This document shows positions 45,342 to 54,188 of a DNA stretch of 64,000 bases, piece after piece. This DNA comes from CAZNPA01 sp964575095 (GTDB taxonomy: Bacteria > Pseudomonadota > Alphaproteobacteria > Rickettsiales > SXRF01): assembly GCA_964575095.1 (NCBI GenBank), contig CAZNPA010000001.1:1-64000 (forward strand), given 5' to 3'. Below the pieces are notes generated by a model that was given only the letters and a program-made list of their open reading frames with translations, had not been told where the DNA came from and did not search any database. Positions within the stretch are counted from its first letter, which is position 1; each line of letters starts with the position of its first letter. The translations under genes were made by a program, and so were the position numbers.

Positions 45342-45536
45342 ATGAACGTCATCCGCGATTTTATCACCGGCGGCTTTTCTGTGATGAAAATCATCGGTGC
45401 GCCGATGCTCTACCGCTATCCTTATCGCACCTCGGCGGAGGCGTTGCGTTCGGATTGGCTTAAAATCGGGAATGATGTCGAAAACGTCATCGGCAGATTA
45501 CAATCAGCGGCAGCATATGAACGAGAACAGGAATAA
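45342..45536 (+). CDS. hypothetical protein, 64 aa
   Basis: Not recognised. ATG 45342 gives a compact protein (NVIRDFITGGFSVMKIIGAPMLYRYPYRTSAEALRSD) with a short hydrophobic middle and helical end. It overlaps the DUF2335 gene by 20 bases, so the two are probably co-translated. It lies between g13 and g14 homologues. Confidence 0.5.
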   Translation: MNVIRDFITGGFSVMKIIGAPMLYRYPYRTSAEALRSDWLKIGNDVENVIGRLQSAAAYEREQE

Positions 45537-46020
45537 CGATCCGCAACCTCAGGAGAGCCGCCCGTATAAAACCGGCGGTTACCGCCAGCAGGGAAACCGT
45601 GATCGCATTCAGAATCGCACGGTGGAAATTCTTCCGCATCCGGAGGTTCTGGAGAGCTATAATTATGTCGTTGACGGTTCGGCGAAAATGATCCTGACGA
45701 TGTTTGAGATCGAGCAGAAACATCGGCATGAATGGGAAAATCAAGCCATCCGTATCCATAGTTTTTCCACCATCCTTGGTCAGCTCCTCGGGTTTCTGAT
45801 TGCCGTGGCCGTCTTCATTTCCGCCACGATCATCGGCATTTACGGTAACACCACCATGGCTGCATTTATCTGGGTATTTGGTATGGCCATTGTCGTCATG
45901 GCCGGATTGGTGTGGGCTTACGCCAAGAGCATGGGCCAGCGCCCGCTCTTCGGCCGTCCGACGATGCGTACGCATTTCCGTCCGCAAAAAGAACGGCAAG
46001 AACAGGCCGATTCCGAATAA
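45517..46020 (+). CDS. DUF2335 predicted membrane protein, 167 aa
   Basis: ATG 45517 is chosen because upstream codons are in the overlapping frame. A polar, Gln/Arg-rich N-terminus (about 1-55) precedes HPEVLESYNYVVDGSAKMILTMFEIEQKHRHEWE. Two adjacent membrane helices (about 83-105 and 110-132) and a basic tail follow. This matches DUF2335-type proteins found in phages and host genomes. It is not part of the RcGTA core and lies between g13 and g14. Function unknown; possibly lysis or superinfection-related. Confidence 0.72.
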   Translation: MNENRNNDPQPQESRPYKTGGYRQQGNRDRIQNRTVEILPHPEVLESYNYVVDGSAKMILTMFEIEQKHRHEWENQAIRIHSFSTILGQLLGFLIAVAVFISATIIGIYGNTTMAAFIWVFGMAIVVMAGLVWAYAKSMGQRPLFGRPTMRTHFRPQKERQEQADSE

Positions 46021-46044
46021 TTCCCGTTTTATAGAGTATTTCAT

Positions 46045-46497
46045 ATGTCGAGTAACGCCGATGTCGTCGCGTCTGCGCGCCGCTGGCTTGGTACGCGCTT
46101 TCATCATCAGGGCAGATTAAAAAGAACCGAATCGCATCACGGCGGCGTCGATTGTCTGGGATTATTGGTAGGAGTGGCCGAAGAACTGGACATACGCCTG
46201 CCGGATGGCGCACCAGCCATTATTCTGGACCGAACCGATTATACCCATCATCCAGATACCGAATACCTGAAAGCACAATTGATGCGCGTGCTGGAAACCA
46301 TACCCCATGACGGTATATCTCCGGGAGATATTTTATTGCTTAATATCGACGCTTCGCCGCAACATCTGGGCATCGTCAGCGATTTAAACCCAGGCCTTGG
46401 CATTATCCATGCCTACGCGCCAGCGCGAGCAGTCGTTGAGCATGTGCTGGATAGCGGATGGCGACAACGTATCGTTGCCGCGTATCGGCTACCTTAA
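46045..46497 (+). CDS. NlpC/P60 tail peptidase (GTA g14-like)
   Basis: Cell-wall peptidase at the tail tip that helps penetrate peptidoglycan. The 150-aa protein has the catalytic Cys in HHGGVDCLGLLVGVA and a conserved His in ASPQHLGIVSDL. A third polar residue lies in IIHAYAPARAVVEH. Counterpart of RcGTA g14, with the large tail gene starting 17 bases later. Confidence 0.92.
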   Translation: MSSNADVVASARRWLGTRFHHQGRLKRTESHHGGVDCLGLLVGVAEELDIRLPDGAPAIILDRTDYTHHPDTEYLKAQLMRVLETIPHDGISPGDILLLNIDASPQHLGIVSDLNPGLGIIHAYAPARAVVEHVLDSGWRQRIVAAYRLP

Positions 46498-46514
46498 CCC
46501 TTTTATATAAAATT

Positions 46515-49500
46515 ATGGCATCCATTGTTCTCAGCGCCGTTGGTACCGTGGCCAGCGCCGCACTACCCGCGCCTTTCGGCCAGATCGCCGGCAGCATACT
46601 ACGAAGCGGCATATTGTTACCGGAACAAAAACGTACGCTGCACGGACCGCGTCTGGCCGATCTTGCCGTGCAGACCTCCACCTACAGCAAGATGATACCT
46701 ATCGTCTACGGCACCATGCGCCTCGGCGGAAACCTCATCTGGTCGCGACCGATCAAGGAAACCGCATCGACATCTTCCTCCAGCTCCGCCGGCGGCAAAG
46801 GCGGCGGCCGCGTTTCGCAAAGCGCCACCACCTATAATTATTCCATTATGGCTGCGGTCGCCATCTGTGAAGGTCCGGTGGATTCGGTGTTGCGCATTTG
46901 GGCCGATGCCAAGCAACTTGATCTCTCGCAATACACCATCAGAATTTATAAAGGCGATGAAACCCAGCTGCCGGATAGTTTGATACAATCCTACGAAGGC
47001 GCCGATAAAACTCCTGCTTACCGCGGACTAGCCTACGTGGTGTTCGAAGATTTCCCGCTGGCCGACTACGGTAACCGCATCCCCAATTTTACGTTCGAAG
47101 TCCAGAAAAAAGCCAGTCATGCCGATTATAACGGCGAGGTACTGGAAGATATGATCAAAGGCATGGTCATGATTCCCGGCGCCGGCGAGTACGTATACGA
47201 TACCCAGGTAGAGTATAAAATACCAGGCATACAGGCCGGTAGCGACTGGGTGCAGCAGGGCGAACAGCGGGCAATCAATATGCATAACGCCTATGGCAAG
47301 GCGAACTCCCTGCTGGCACTGGATCAGTTGCAGGCGACATGCCCTAATGTAGATTGGATATCGGTAGTGGTGACGTGGTTCGGCGATACCATGGATGCCG
47401 GAACTTGCGTCGTTAAACCCGGCGTGGAATTCCAGACCGGCGCCATCACCTCGCCCGACACCTGGCAGGCGGGCAGCTTTACCCGCAGCACCGCACGCCA
47501 GATCACGCTCGTCTCCGGATCGCCGCAATACGGCGGCACGCCGGACGATGACAGTATTTTACGTTATCTCGACGAATTACGTACGCGCGGGTTCAAGATC
47601 ATGTTTTATCCGATCATGTTCATGGATGTGAGCGGTAAACCATGGCGCGGCGATCTGACCGGCAGCGCCGGCGATGTATCCAGTTTCTTTACCAAGACCA
47701 ACGGTTATAATGCTTTCATCGCGCATTACGCGAATCTGGTGAATGGCAAAGTGGATGGATTCATCATCGGTTCGGAATTGCGCGGATTGACTAACGTCAG
47801 CAGTACCCCCGGGGTGTATCCGGCCGTCACGCAGCTTGTCAGCCTTGCGGCCACCGTCAAAAGCATACTCGGCGGCAGTGTCAAAGTCACTTACGCCGCG
47901 GATTGGTCGGAATATCATAACGCTAATGGCTGGTACAATCTTGACCCGCTTTGGGCATCTTCCAATATCGACGTCATCGGCATCGATGCCTATTTCCCGC
48001 TGACAGACGCGCCTCAAGCCGGTTACGATATAGATACAATCAAATCCGGCTGGACATCAGGAGAGGGATACGATTTTTATTACAGCGATCCAGCCCGTAC
48101 GATCCAGGTGCCGCTTACTCCTGCCTATGCCTGGAAAAATATCGCCTGGTTCTGGAATAATTATCATGTGAACCCAGACAGCACCACTACGGCATGGACG
48201 CCAAACTCAAAAAAAATATGGTTTACCGAATATGGTTTCCCCAGCGTCGACGGTGCCACTAACCAACCCAACGTATTTTACGATCCCAGCAGTAGCGCGT
48301 CGGCCTTCCCTTATCATTCCAAGGGTCGGGTGGATTTCCGCGCGCAGCGGGCGGGGCTGACCGCCACCGAGCAGCAATGGAAAGCATCGACCATGATCGA
48401 ACGCATGTTTGTCTGGACGTGGGACGCGCGGCCGTTTCCCTACTGGCCGGATTTAACCGGCGTCTGGAGCGACGGGGTATCATGGAAAACCGGGCACTGG
48501 GTGCAAGGAAAACTGGGTATTTCCAGCCTTGCCGGCATCTTATCCGATTTGTGCCTGCGCTCGGGATTGGATAGCGGCGATATTTCCGTCGATAAAATTA
48601 CCGATCAGGTGGAAGGTTTCATCATCGGATCGCAGCAAACCATTCGTCAGGCGATAGAAAGCCTGCAGCAGGCCTATTTCTTCGATGCGGTGGAATCCGA
48701 TAATGTCCTGAAATTCGTCACGCGCGGCGGCGCAGACGTGCTGAGCGTTCCTGAAGACGATCTGGCTCCGACGCCAAACGCCAACAACAACGATCTATTT
48801 CAGATCACCCGCCAGCAGGAAATCGAACTTCCGCGACGCGTCAGCGTTATATATCTGGACAGGTTGCTCAACTATCAGAATTCAACGCAGTATTCGCAGC
48901 GCGAAGCCACGCTGGCCCAGGATATGGCCACGCTTGACATCCCGCTCGTGCTGGCGGACCAGTCGGCCAAAAATATCGCTGACGTCAGTCTGTTTACGCG
49001 TTGGGTAGGGCGCACCGGTTTTCAATTTAACCTGCCAGTAAAATATGCCCGGCTGGAGCCGACGGATGTCATTACCGTATCGATATCAGGCGTAACACAC
49101 CGCATGCGTATCGTATCGACGCATATGCAGACCCCCGGCGTCATTCGTGTCACCGCGTCGGCGGAAGATACTTCGGCCTATGATTTCTATACCATACCCG
49201 GGCAGGGTACCCAATTATTGCAACAGAACCAGAATATACCGGTCACGCGGCTGGAATTATTAGACATTCCTGCGTTTCCCGGTGACGATAACGACAAGGC
49301 AGTTCTGCGCATGGGCGCGGCGGGATTGACCAATAACTGGACCGGATCGGCCATTTACCGTTCCGATGACGGCGGCGCCAGCTATAGCCGCATTAGCGAT
49401 TTGATTATCCCGGCGACCACCGGCAGCGCCTATACGGTGCTTGCTTCCGGCCCAACGGCGGTATTTGATCAGGCCAACACGGTAACGGTCGTGCTCATAG

Positions 49501-50162
49501 GATCCGGCCAATTGCAGAACGCCACTGAAATGGCGGTACTAAATGGCGCCAACGCAGCGATTCTTGGAAATGAAATCATTCAGTTCAAAACGGCGACACT
49601 GGTCGAACCCGGAAAATATACCCTGGGGGGGTTACTACGCGGCCGGCTGGGAACGGAATGGGCGATCTCCAGCCATGCGGCGGGCGAACGCTTCGTATTG
49701 CTCAACAGCGCCGTTTCAAAGCAGACGATCGCCAATACGGTCATCGGGCTTTTGCGGAACTATAAGCCCGTGACTTTCAATAATACCCTGTCCGCTACCG
49801 TCGCGCAGGATTTTACTTATGCCGGCGTGGCGCTGAAACCTTACAGCCCCGTCTATGTTTCCGGCGCGCGCGACGGCAGCGGTAATGTGACTATTAGCTG
49901 GATACGCCGCACGCGTCTGGGCGGCGACTGGCAAGATGGCGTCGACGTGCCGCTCAACGAAGTGACTGAATTATACGAAATGGACATTATGGACGGCGGC
50001 GATGTCGTACGCACCATGACCGGTCTTGCGACGCCGACCGCCGGCTACAGCGCCGCAGAGCAGACAACGGATTTCGGCAGCCCGCAATCCAGCGTATCGG
50101 TAAACATATATCAGATATCGGCGATTATCGGCCGTGGGTATCCGGCCACTGCAACAATATGA
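46515..50162 (+). CDS. GTA g15-like host-specificity / tail-tip protein with TIM-barrel domain, 1215 aa
   Basis: I start at ATG 46515 (MASIVLSAVGTV), as in homologues. An N-terminal hydrophobic segment is followed by LADLAVQTSTYSKMIPIVYGTMRLGGNLIWS. A glycoside-hydrolase-like TIM barrel (about 330-620: LRTRGFKIMFYPIMFMDVSG, GFIIGSELRGLT, YAADWSEYH, WFTEYGFPSVDGA) comes next. A tail-hub region (ERMFVWTWDARPFPYWPD, YAR/LEPTDVITVSISGVTHRMRI) and C-terminal beta domains complete it. It is the largest protein here and forms the host-contact tip. Several ATACCC-type palindromes lie in it (47200, 47803, 49194, 49618). Confidence 0.95.
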   Translation: MASIVLSAVGTVASAALPAPFGQIAGSILRSGILLPEQKRTLHGPRLADLAVQTSTYSKMIPIVYGTMRLGGNLIWSRPIKETASTSSSSSAGGKGGGRVSQSATTYNYSIMAAVAICEGPVDSVLRIWADAKQLDLSQYTIRIYKGDETQLPDSLIQSYEGADKTPAYRGLAYVVFEDFPLADYGNRIPNFTFEVQKKASHADYNGEVLEDMIKGMVMIPGAGEYVYDTQVEYKIPGIQAGSDWVQQGEQRAINMHNAYGKANSLLALDQLQATCPNVDWISVVVTWFGDTMDAGTCVVKPGVEFQTGAITSPDTWQAGSFTRSTARQITLVSGSPQYGGTPDDDSILRYLDELRTRGFKIMFYPIMFMDVSGKPWRGDLTGSAGDVSSFFTKTNGYNAFIAHYANLVNGKVDGFIIGSELRGLTNVSSTPGVYPAVTQLVSLAATVKSILGGSVKVTYAADWSEYHNANGWYNLDPLWASSNIDVIGIDAYFPLTDAPQAGYDIDTIKSGWTSGEGYDFYYSDPARTIQVPLTPAYAWKNIAWFWNNYHVNPDSTTTAWTPNSKKIWFTEYGFPSVDGATNQPNVFYDPSSSASAFPYHSKGRVDFRAQRAGLTATEQQWKASTMIERMFVWTWDARPFPYWPDLTGVWSDGVSWKTGHWVQGKLGISSLAGILSDLCLRSGLDSGDISVDKITDQVEGFIIGSQQTIRQAIESLQQAYFFDAVESDNVLKFVTRGGADVLSVPEDDLAPTPNANNNDLFQITRQQEIELPRRVSVIYLDRLLNYQNSTQYSQREATLAQDMATLDIPLVLADQSAKNIADVSLFTRWVGRTGFQFNLPVKYARLEPTDVITVSISGVTHRMRIVSTHMQTPGVIRVTASAEDTSAYDFYTIPGQGTQLLQQNQNIPVTRLELLDIPAFPGDDNDKAVLRMGAAGLTNNWTGSAIYRSDDGGASYSRISDLIIPATTGSAYTVLASGPTAVFDQANTVTVVLIGSGQLQNATEMAVLNGANAAILGNEIIQFKTATLVEPGKYTLGGLLRGRLGTEWAISSHAAGERFVLLNSAVSKQTIANTVIGLLRNYKPVTFNNTLSATVAQDFTYAGVALKPYSPVYVSGARDGSGNVTISWIRRTRLGGDWQDGVDVPLNEVTELYEMDIMDGGDVVRTMTGLATPTAGYSAAEQTTDFGSPQSSVSVNIYQISAIIGRGYPATATI

Positions 50163-50690
50163 TTATCCGAGCAGTTTTTTCTTCTGCGCCTGGAACTCCG
50201 CGTCGGTGATATGGCCTTTTTCTTTTAGTTCCGCCAGCTTCGTTAATTGGGTGGCGACATCCACCGACGCCGCGGCAGCAGCGGGCTTGGACTGCGCCTT
50301 GCGCATGGCGAACATGGATTCTTCCGTGGCGCGTACAAAGGGAAGTATCGATTTTTTGAGTACCATGTCAATGGTGAAGGCGCTGGCGCCATCCCATACG
50401 CTGATGGAGCCGAAAATCAATGTGGACGAATGATCGATGGATTGAATGCGGTCGAGCGGAAGCTGCACCTGGCGCAGGCCGAAGAACATGCCGCAATTGA
50501 CGAAAAGTATGCGCTGCGTCGTGCACACCGCCAGCCACGTCGCGCTTTTCATCATGCCGGAAGTGACGGCGCGGATGGTTTCGCCCTGGTTGAGCAGTTT
50601 CGGGAGCATTTTAATTTCTTTTTGCGTCCAGAAAACATAGCGATCGGGCAGGGCGTTAATCTGGCGGTTGATTTCAGCAAGCGTCGGCAT
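50163..50690 (-). CDS. bacterial PH-like domain plus SHOCT domain protein (reverse-strand cargo)
   Basis: The 175-aa protein has an N-terminal PH-like (YokE/bPH) domain, about residues 20-125 (LLNQGETIRAVTSGMM, TTQRILFVNCGMFFGLRQVQLPLDRIQSIDH). An Ala-rich linker and a C-terminal SHOCT motif (KLAELKEKGHITDAEFQAQKKKLLG) follow. It starts at 50690 and ends right after the g15 stop, on the strand opposite to all structural genes, so it likely has its own promoter. Such proteins are small cytoplasmic factors of unclear role. Confidence 0.85.
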   Translation of the reverse strand: MPTLAEINRQINALPDRYVFWTQKEIKMLPKLLNQGETIRAVTSGMMKSATWLAVCTTQRILFVNCGMFFGLRQVQLPLDRIQSIDHSSTLIFGSISVWDGASAFTIDMVLKKSILPFVRATEESMFAMRKAQSKPAAAAASVDVATQLTKLAELKEKGHITDAEFQAQKKKLLG

Positions 50691-50777
50691 GGAAAGCCTC
50701 TCTTAAAAAACAAATAATTTCAGACAGTGTAATGCGCGCCGTGCGCTAAATAAAGCATTTTTCATAAAGGAGCAACT

Positions 50778-51716
50778 ATGCCGAGCACCACTAACCGAAT
50801 CCATCTGCCCTATATTCTGCAATCGCAATCGCAGAAAGAGGTGACACATAACACTGGCCTGGATTTGGTCGATGCGTTGTTGCAAGCGGCAGTAGTCAGC
50901 ATCAGCGTTAATACGCCGCCGGGGTCGCCGGTTGCCGGTGATTGCTATGTCGTCGGCGCGTCTCCCACCGGCGCGTGGACGGGACAGGCGAAGGCGCTGG
51001 CTTTTTATACCACCGGCTGGAATTTCATCGCGCCGTGGGAAGGGCTGACGGTATGGGCGAACGACACCAATCTTCTTTATACCTACGACGGCACAAACTG
51101 GGGAACCGCCGTCAATCTTTCCACCCTGCAAAACCTCACCATGCTCGGCGTCAATACCACCGCCGATGCCACCAATAAATTGTCGGTCGCCAGCTCCGCC
51201 GTATTGCTCAATCACATCGGCACCGACATGCAGGTGAAAATAAACAAGAACGCTTCCGGTGATAAGGCGAGCTTTTTATTTCAAGACGGATTTTCCGGCC
51301 GCGCCGAATTCGGATTATTGGGCGACGATAATTTCACGCTGAAAGTTTCGCCCGACGGCTCGACGTTCCACGATTCGCTCAAGATGCTGGGAAGCAGCGG
51401 CCGCGCAGCGCTAAAAGCAAACGGCGCGGCACTGAGCGCCGCCGGAAGCACACAGGGTACTGCCACGGTCATTAGCAAACAAACCAACGAATTCACCACG
51501 GTGGGTTCGGGGCAGGGCGCTGTACTTCCATCACCGGAGCAAGGCGAATTTATTTTCATCGCCAACGCCGGGGCCAACGCGCTCAGCGTCTATCCGGCCT
51601 CAGGCCACAGTATCAACGCACTCTCAGTAAATACGGCATTTTCAGTCGCTGCCGGCAAGAACGCCATGTTCTGGGCGGCCACCGCCAGCAAATGGTACTC
51701 ACTCCTGACCGCATAA
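50778..51716 (+). CDS. DUF2793 tail fibre-associated protein, 312 aa
   Basis: The N-terminal 110 residues match DUF2793: LPYILQSQSQKEVTHNTGLDLVDALLQAAV, PPGSPVAGDCYVVGASPTGAWTGQ, WNFIAPWEGLTVWAND, YTYDGTNWG. The middle is beta-structured with FQDGFSGRAEFGLLGDDNFTLKVSPDGSTF. The end contains NAGANALSVYPASGHSINAL. It is probably a fibre or collar protein following the tail tip. An AAGGAG site precedes the ATG. Confidence 0.85.
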   Translation: MPSTTNRIHLPYILQSQSQKEVTHNTGLDLVDALLQAAVVSISVNTPPGSPVAGDCYVVGASPTGAWTGQAKALAFYTTGWNFIAPWEGLTVWANDTNLLYTYDGTNWGTAVNLSTLQNLTMLGVNTTADATNKLSVASSAVLLNHIGTDMQVKINKNASGDKASFLFQDGFSGRAEFGLLGDDNFTLKVSPDGSTFHDSLKMLGSSGRAALKANGAALSAAGSTQGTATVISKQTNEFTTVGSGQGAVLPSPEQGEFIFIANAGANALSVYPASGHSINALSVNTAFSVAAGKNAMFWAATASKWYSLLTA

Positions 51717-51724
51717 GGACGTTT

Positions 51725-52051
51725 ATGACTCCCGCTACGAAATATAAACAACGTTTCGTCTGCAACACTGAAAATAACGAGACATCTCCCGCCGTTATTC
51801 ACGACCGTATCTTGCTACATGTCACGCGAGCCGCGTGCGTCATCATGCTGGCGGCGCTGGGATTTCTTCTCAACAACTATATGGATTCCATCCAGAAAGA
51901 CATGGACGGCATGGCGCTTTCCATCGGCAAAATCAGTAATGCACAGGACAATCTATCCATCATGTTGGCCCGCATCGATGAGAGCATCCGCAATATCGAA
52001 CAGCGCCTTAATAAGACCGAGAATAGCATCGACAACATCAAAAAACCTTAA
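51725..52051 (+). CDS. small single-span membrane protein with coiled coil, 108 aa
   Basis: ATG 51725 has AAGGA at the right distance. The N-terminal 35 residues are polar, one membrane helix follows (AACVIMLAALGFLLNNYM, about 37-54), then a coiled coil (ISNAQDNLSIMLARIDESIRNIEQRLNKTENSIDNI). Size and layout are compatible with a holin or spanin-like lysis partner of the downstream lysozyme, but this is inferred. Confidence 0.6.
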   Translation: MTPATKYKQRFVCNTENNETSPAVIHDRILLHVTRAACVIMLAALGFLLNNYMDSIQKDMDGMALSIGKISNAQDNLSIMLARIDESIRNIEQRLNKTENSIDNIKKP

Positions 52052-52064
52052 CACGGAACATATT

Positions 52065-52421
52065 ATGACCATTGAACCAGGCATTCATCATCTCATCATT
52101 TATCAGGGTGCGACGTTTAGACAGAACTTCCTCTGGCAGGACGAAAACGAAAATCCCATCGATCTGACCGGATATACCGCTCGTTTTATGGCGCGTCCCA
52201 ATGTTAATGAAACCACGCCGTTCATCACGCTCACCACCGAAAACGGCGGCATCACCTTAGGCGGAACGGATGGAACAATCGCGCTCTACATGAGCGATAC
52301 GGACACCGCCGCCATCACCGCTCCCATAGGCGTTTACGATCTGGAGTTGGCTGTGACCGCCGGGGAGGTAACGCGGCTTTTACAGGGAAATATCACCATC
52401 AGTAAGGAAGTAACACGATGA
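52065..52421 (+). CDS. phage beta-structured fibre/baseplate protein, 118 aa
   Basis: It begins at ATG 52065 inside a longer frame. The protein has HHLIIYQGATFRQNFLWQDENENPIDLTGYTARFMAR, a typical BppU-N/Ig-like fold pattern in phage fibre-base proteins, and ends LQGNITISKEVTR. Its stop overlaps the next ATG (ATGA). Confidence 0.7.
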   Translation: MTIEPGIHHLIIYQGATFRQNFLWQDENENPIDLTGYTARFMARPNVNETTPFITLTTENGGITLGGTDGTIALYMSDTDTAAITAPIGVYDLELAVTAGEVTRLLQGNITISKEVTR

Positions 52422-52870
52422 GCACCACTGTTGTCGTTGAGAATGAGGTGACGAACATCGTCACCATCACCACCCAGGGCCCGCAAGGCATACCTGGCAA
52501 TCCGACTCTGCTTATGGGGCAGGTCAACGGCTATACCAAGCAACAATATTTCTCACAGTCGACACTAACCGACGGCGCCACCATCTCATGGAATCTTGAT
52601 AGCGCCCAGACAGCTAAAGTGACGCTGAATCATTCCACTTCAACCAGGCAGCTTAATACTCCCACCAATATCAAAGCCGGCGGCAATTACGTACTGGCCG
52701 TATACCAAGACTCCACCGGCGGCGCAGCCATGACTTTCGGCGCGGCGTATAAATGGCCGAGCGGCGCGGCCCCCGTGTTGTCAACGAATGGGAATGCGGT
52801 CGATTTGCTTGCCTTCTATTCCCCGGATGGGGCGATCATGCTCGGCACGGCGGTCTATAATTACAGTTAG
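52418..52870 (+). CDS. phage tail fibre-like protein with collagen-like GPQGIPG motif, 150 aa
   Basis: A short N-terminal strand region and one collagen-like stretch (TQGPQGIPGNP) link to a beta-rich domain (WNLDSAQTAKVTLNHSTSTRQLNTPTNIKAGGNYVLAVYQD, FGAAYKWPSGAAPVLSTN). Similar pieces occur in fibre proteins. It is coupled to the upstream gene by ATGA overlap. Confidence 0.65.
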   Translation: MSTTVVVENEVTNIVTITTQGPQGIPGNPTLLMGQVNGYTKQQYFSQSTLTDGATISWNLDSAQTAKVTLNHSTSTRQLNTPTNIKAGGNYVLAVYQDSTGGAAMTFGAAYKWPSGAAPVLSTNGNAVDLLAFYSPDGAIMLGTAVYNYS

Positions 52871-52879
52871 GAAAATTTC

Positions 52880-53404
52880 ATGTTTACCCTTCCCGTCGGC
52901 AATTTCAAGCAACGGTATATAAAAACCACCGTGCAACATGGCAGCGCCACCACGCCGCAATTTGGCACAGACGGATATTATGCGTTTTCTATCCAGATCA
53001 ATCCATCTTCTTCATTTATTTTTTTTGGAGGTATGGGAGTGTCGTTCGGAAGTCCGCAGTACCGCTCCGCGATGACGACCATCAGCTATTTTGAAACGGA
53101 TGGTTTTTATATCCAACGGGGAAACGGCTCCATTCAGCAGTCGTTGGTCAAGGCAAGCGTAGCAGAATTCTTTCCCGGATTTTTTTCTGATACCGTGCAG
53201 ATCGGATCGGTCACCATGGCCATCGGGTTCGTGTCCGGCGCCGGTTACATTACCGACGTCGTTTCAGGGCGATCGTTCCTGATGCCCGTCGGTGAGTATT
53301 CCACCAATGCCAACACGACGCTGCCGGGTGTCGTTCTCGGCACTCTTGCGCTTACCGCCGACAACACGGTCACCGCCACACGCGTTAGAACAACCCCAAC
53401 CTAA
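52880..53404 (+). CDS. hypothetical tail fibre-region protein, 174 aa
   Basis: Not recognised. It is a beta-rich protein with aromatic strands (FFGGMGVSFGSPQYRSAMTTISYFETDGFYI) and Gly-Ser turns. Position within the fibre operon suggests a structural protein. The small unit start has weak SD and follows the previous stop by 9 bases. Confidence 0.55.
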   Translation: MFTLPVGNFKQRYIKTTVQHGSATTPQFGTDGYYAFSIQINPSSSFIFFGGMGVSFGSPQYRSAMTTISYFETDGFYIQRGNGSIQQSLVKASVAEFFPGFFSDTVQIGSVTMAIGFVSGAGYITDVVSGRSFLMPVGEYSTNANTTLPGVVLGTLALTADNTVTATRVRTTPT

Positions 53405-53416
53405 AGCAGGAACATC

Positions 53417-53983
53417 ATGGCAGATCCTACGATCAGCGTCACCAAAGGTTTCATCATAGGCACGTTATCAGACGACGTGCTCATCGGAAAAGAAACGATC
53501 GTATCTTTGAGAGGCGACAACAGCACATCGCATTATGAAACGCTTGTCACTCCGGCTGATATACGTAATGCGCTCCTTATCCCGCAAGATAAGAATTCCG
53601 ATGATACATCCGGCCAGTTGAATGCGGAATATCTTCCCGAACTGGCAACCGTTGTGAACGGAAATTACACCCAGTTAAAATTTACACGCAGCGGTAATAA
53701 TTCAACGAGCAGGACCATTCTTTGCGCCGTCTACCGATTGAAGCCGGGAGTGCTACGGTCCCTGCAATACGGTGTTACTGCTGTTAGCGGCAATCCTACC
53801 GATGTCACTCTTCCGCAATTAGTTGATATCAAAAAAGCCGTGACGTGGCGCACCGGATTTTATACGTCCAGCAACGCGCTTAATACCTGGCCGACCGTGT
53901 CTCTTGTTTCCAATAGTACACTACGCATCAATGCGTTGGCTAACGGCGCGACTATTGGCTGGGGCGTAGCGGAATTTTACTAG
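53417..53983 (+). CDS. hypothetical tail fibre-region protein, 188 aa
   Basis: Not recognised. AGGA precedes the ATG. The protein is beta-rich with polar, Ser/Thr-rich strands (FTRSGNNSTSRTILCAVYRLKPGVLRS). It is probably a fibre tip or accessory structural protein in the operon with the lysozyme. Confidence 0.55.
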   Translation: MADPTISVTKGFIIGTLSDDVLIGKETIVSLRGDNSTSHYETLVTPADIRNALLIPQDKNSDDTSGQLNAEYLPELATVVNGNYTQLKFTRSGNNSTSRTILCAVYRLKPGVLRSLQYGVTAVSGNPTDVTLPQLVDIKKAVTWRTGFYTSSNALNTWPTVSLVSNSTLRINALANGATIGWGVAEFY

Positions 53984-53990
53984 AGGATTT

Positions 53991-54188
53991 ATGCAATATA
54001 TACAATACAGCAAGGCAACCGGCGAAATCACCGCTACGCTTTTCAGCCATGCCGATTCGCCGTCGGTTCCGGAAGATATAGGCATGCTGACGTTTGAAGA
54101 GCGTGTCAACACGGTAGGAAAAATGGTGGATATTACGGTAACTCCGCCCGTGCTTGTCGACGCGCCATCGCCGCCGGATGAAGAATGA
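53991..54188 (+). CDS. hypothetical small protein, 65 aa
   Basis: Not recognised. It follows the previous gene by 7 bases and overlaps the lysozyme start in ATGA. The sequence (YIQYSKATGEITATLFSHADSPSVPEDIGML) resembles short fibre-associated proteins often found just before lysis genes. Ends in an acidic EE. Confidence 0.5.
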   Translation: MQYIQYSKATGEITATLFSHADSPSVPEDIGMLTFEERVNTVGKMVDITVTPPVLVDAPSPPDEE

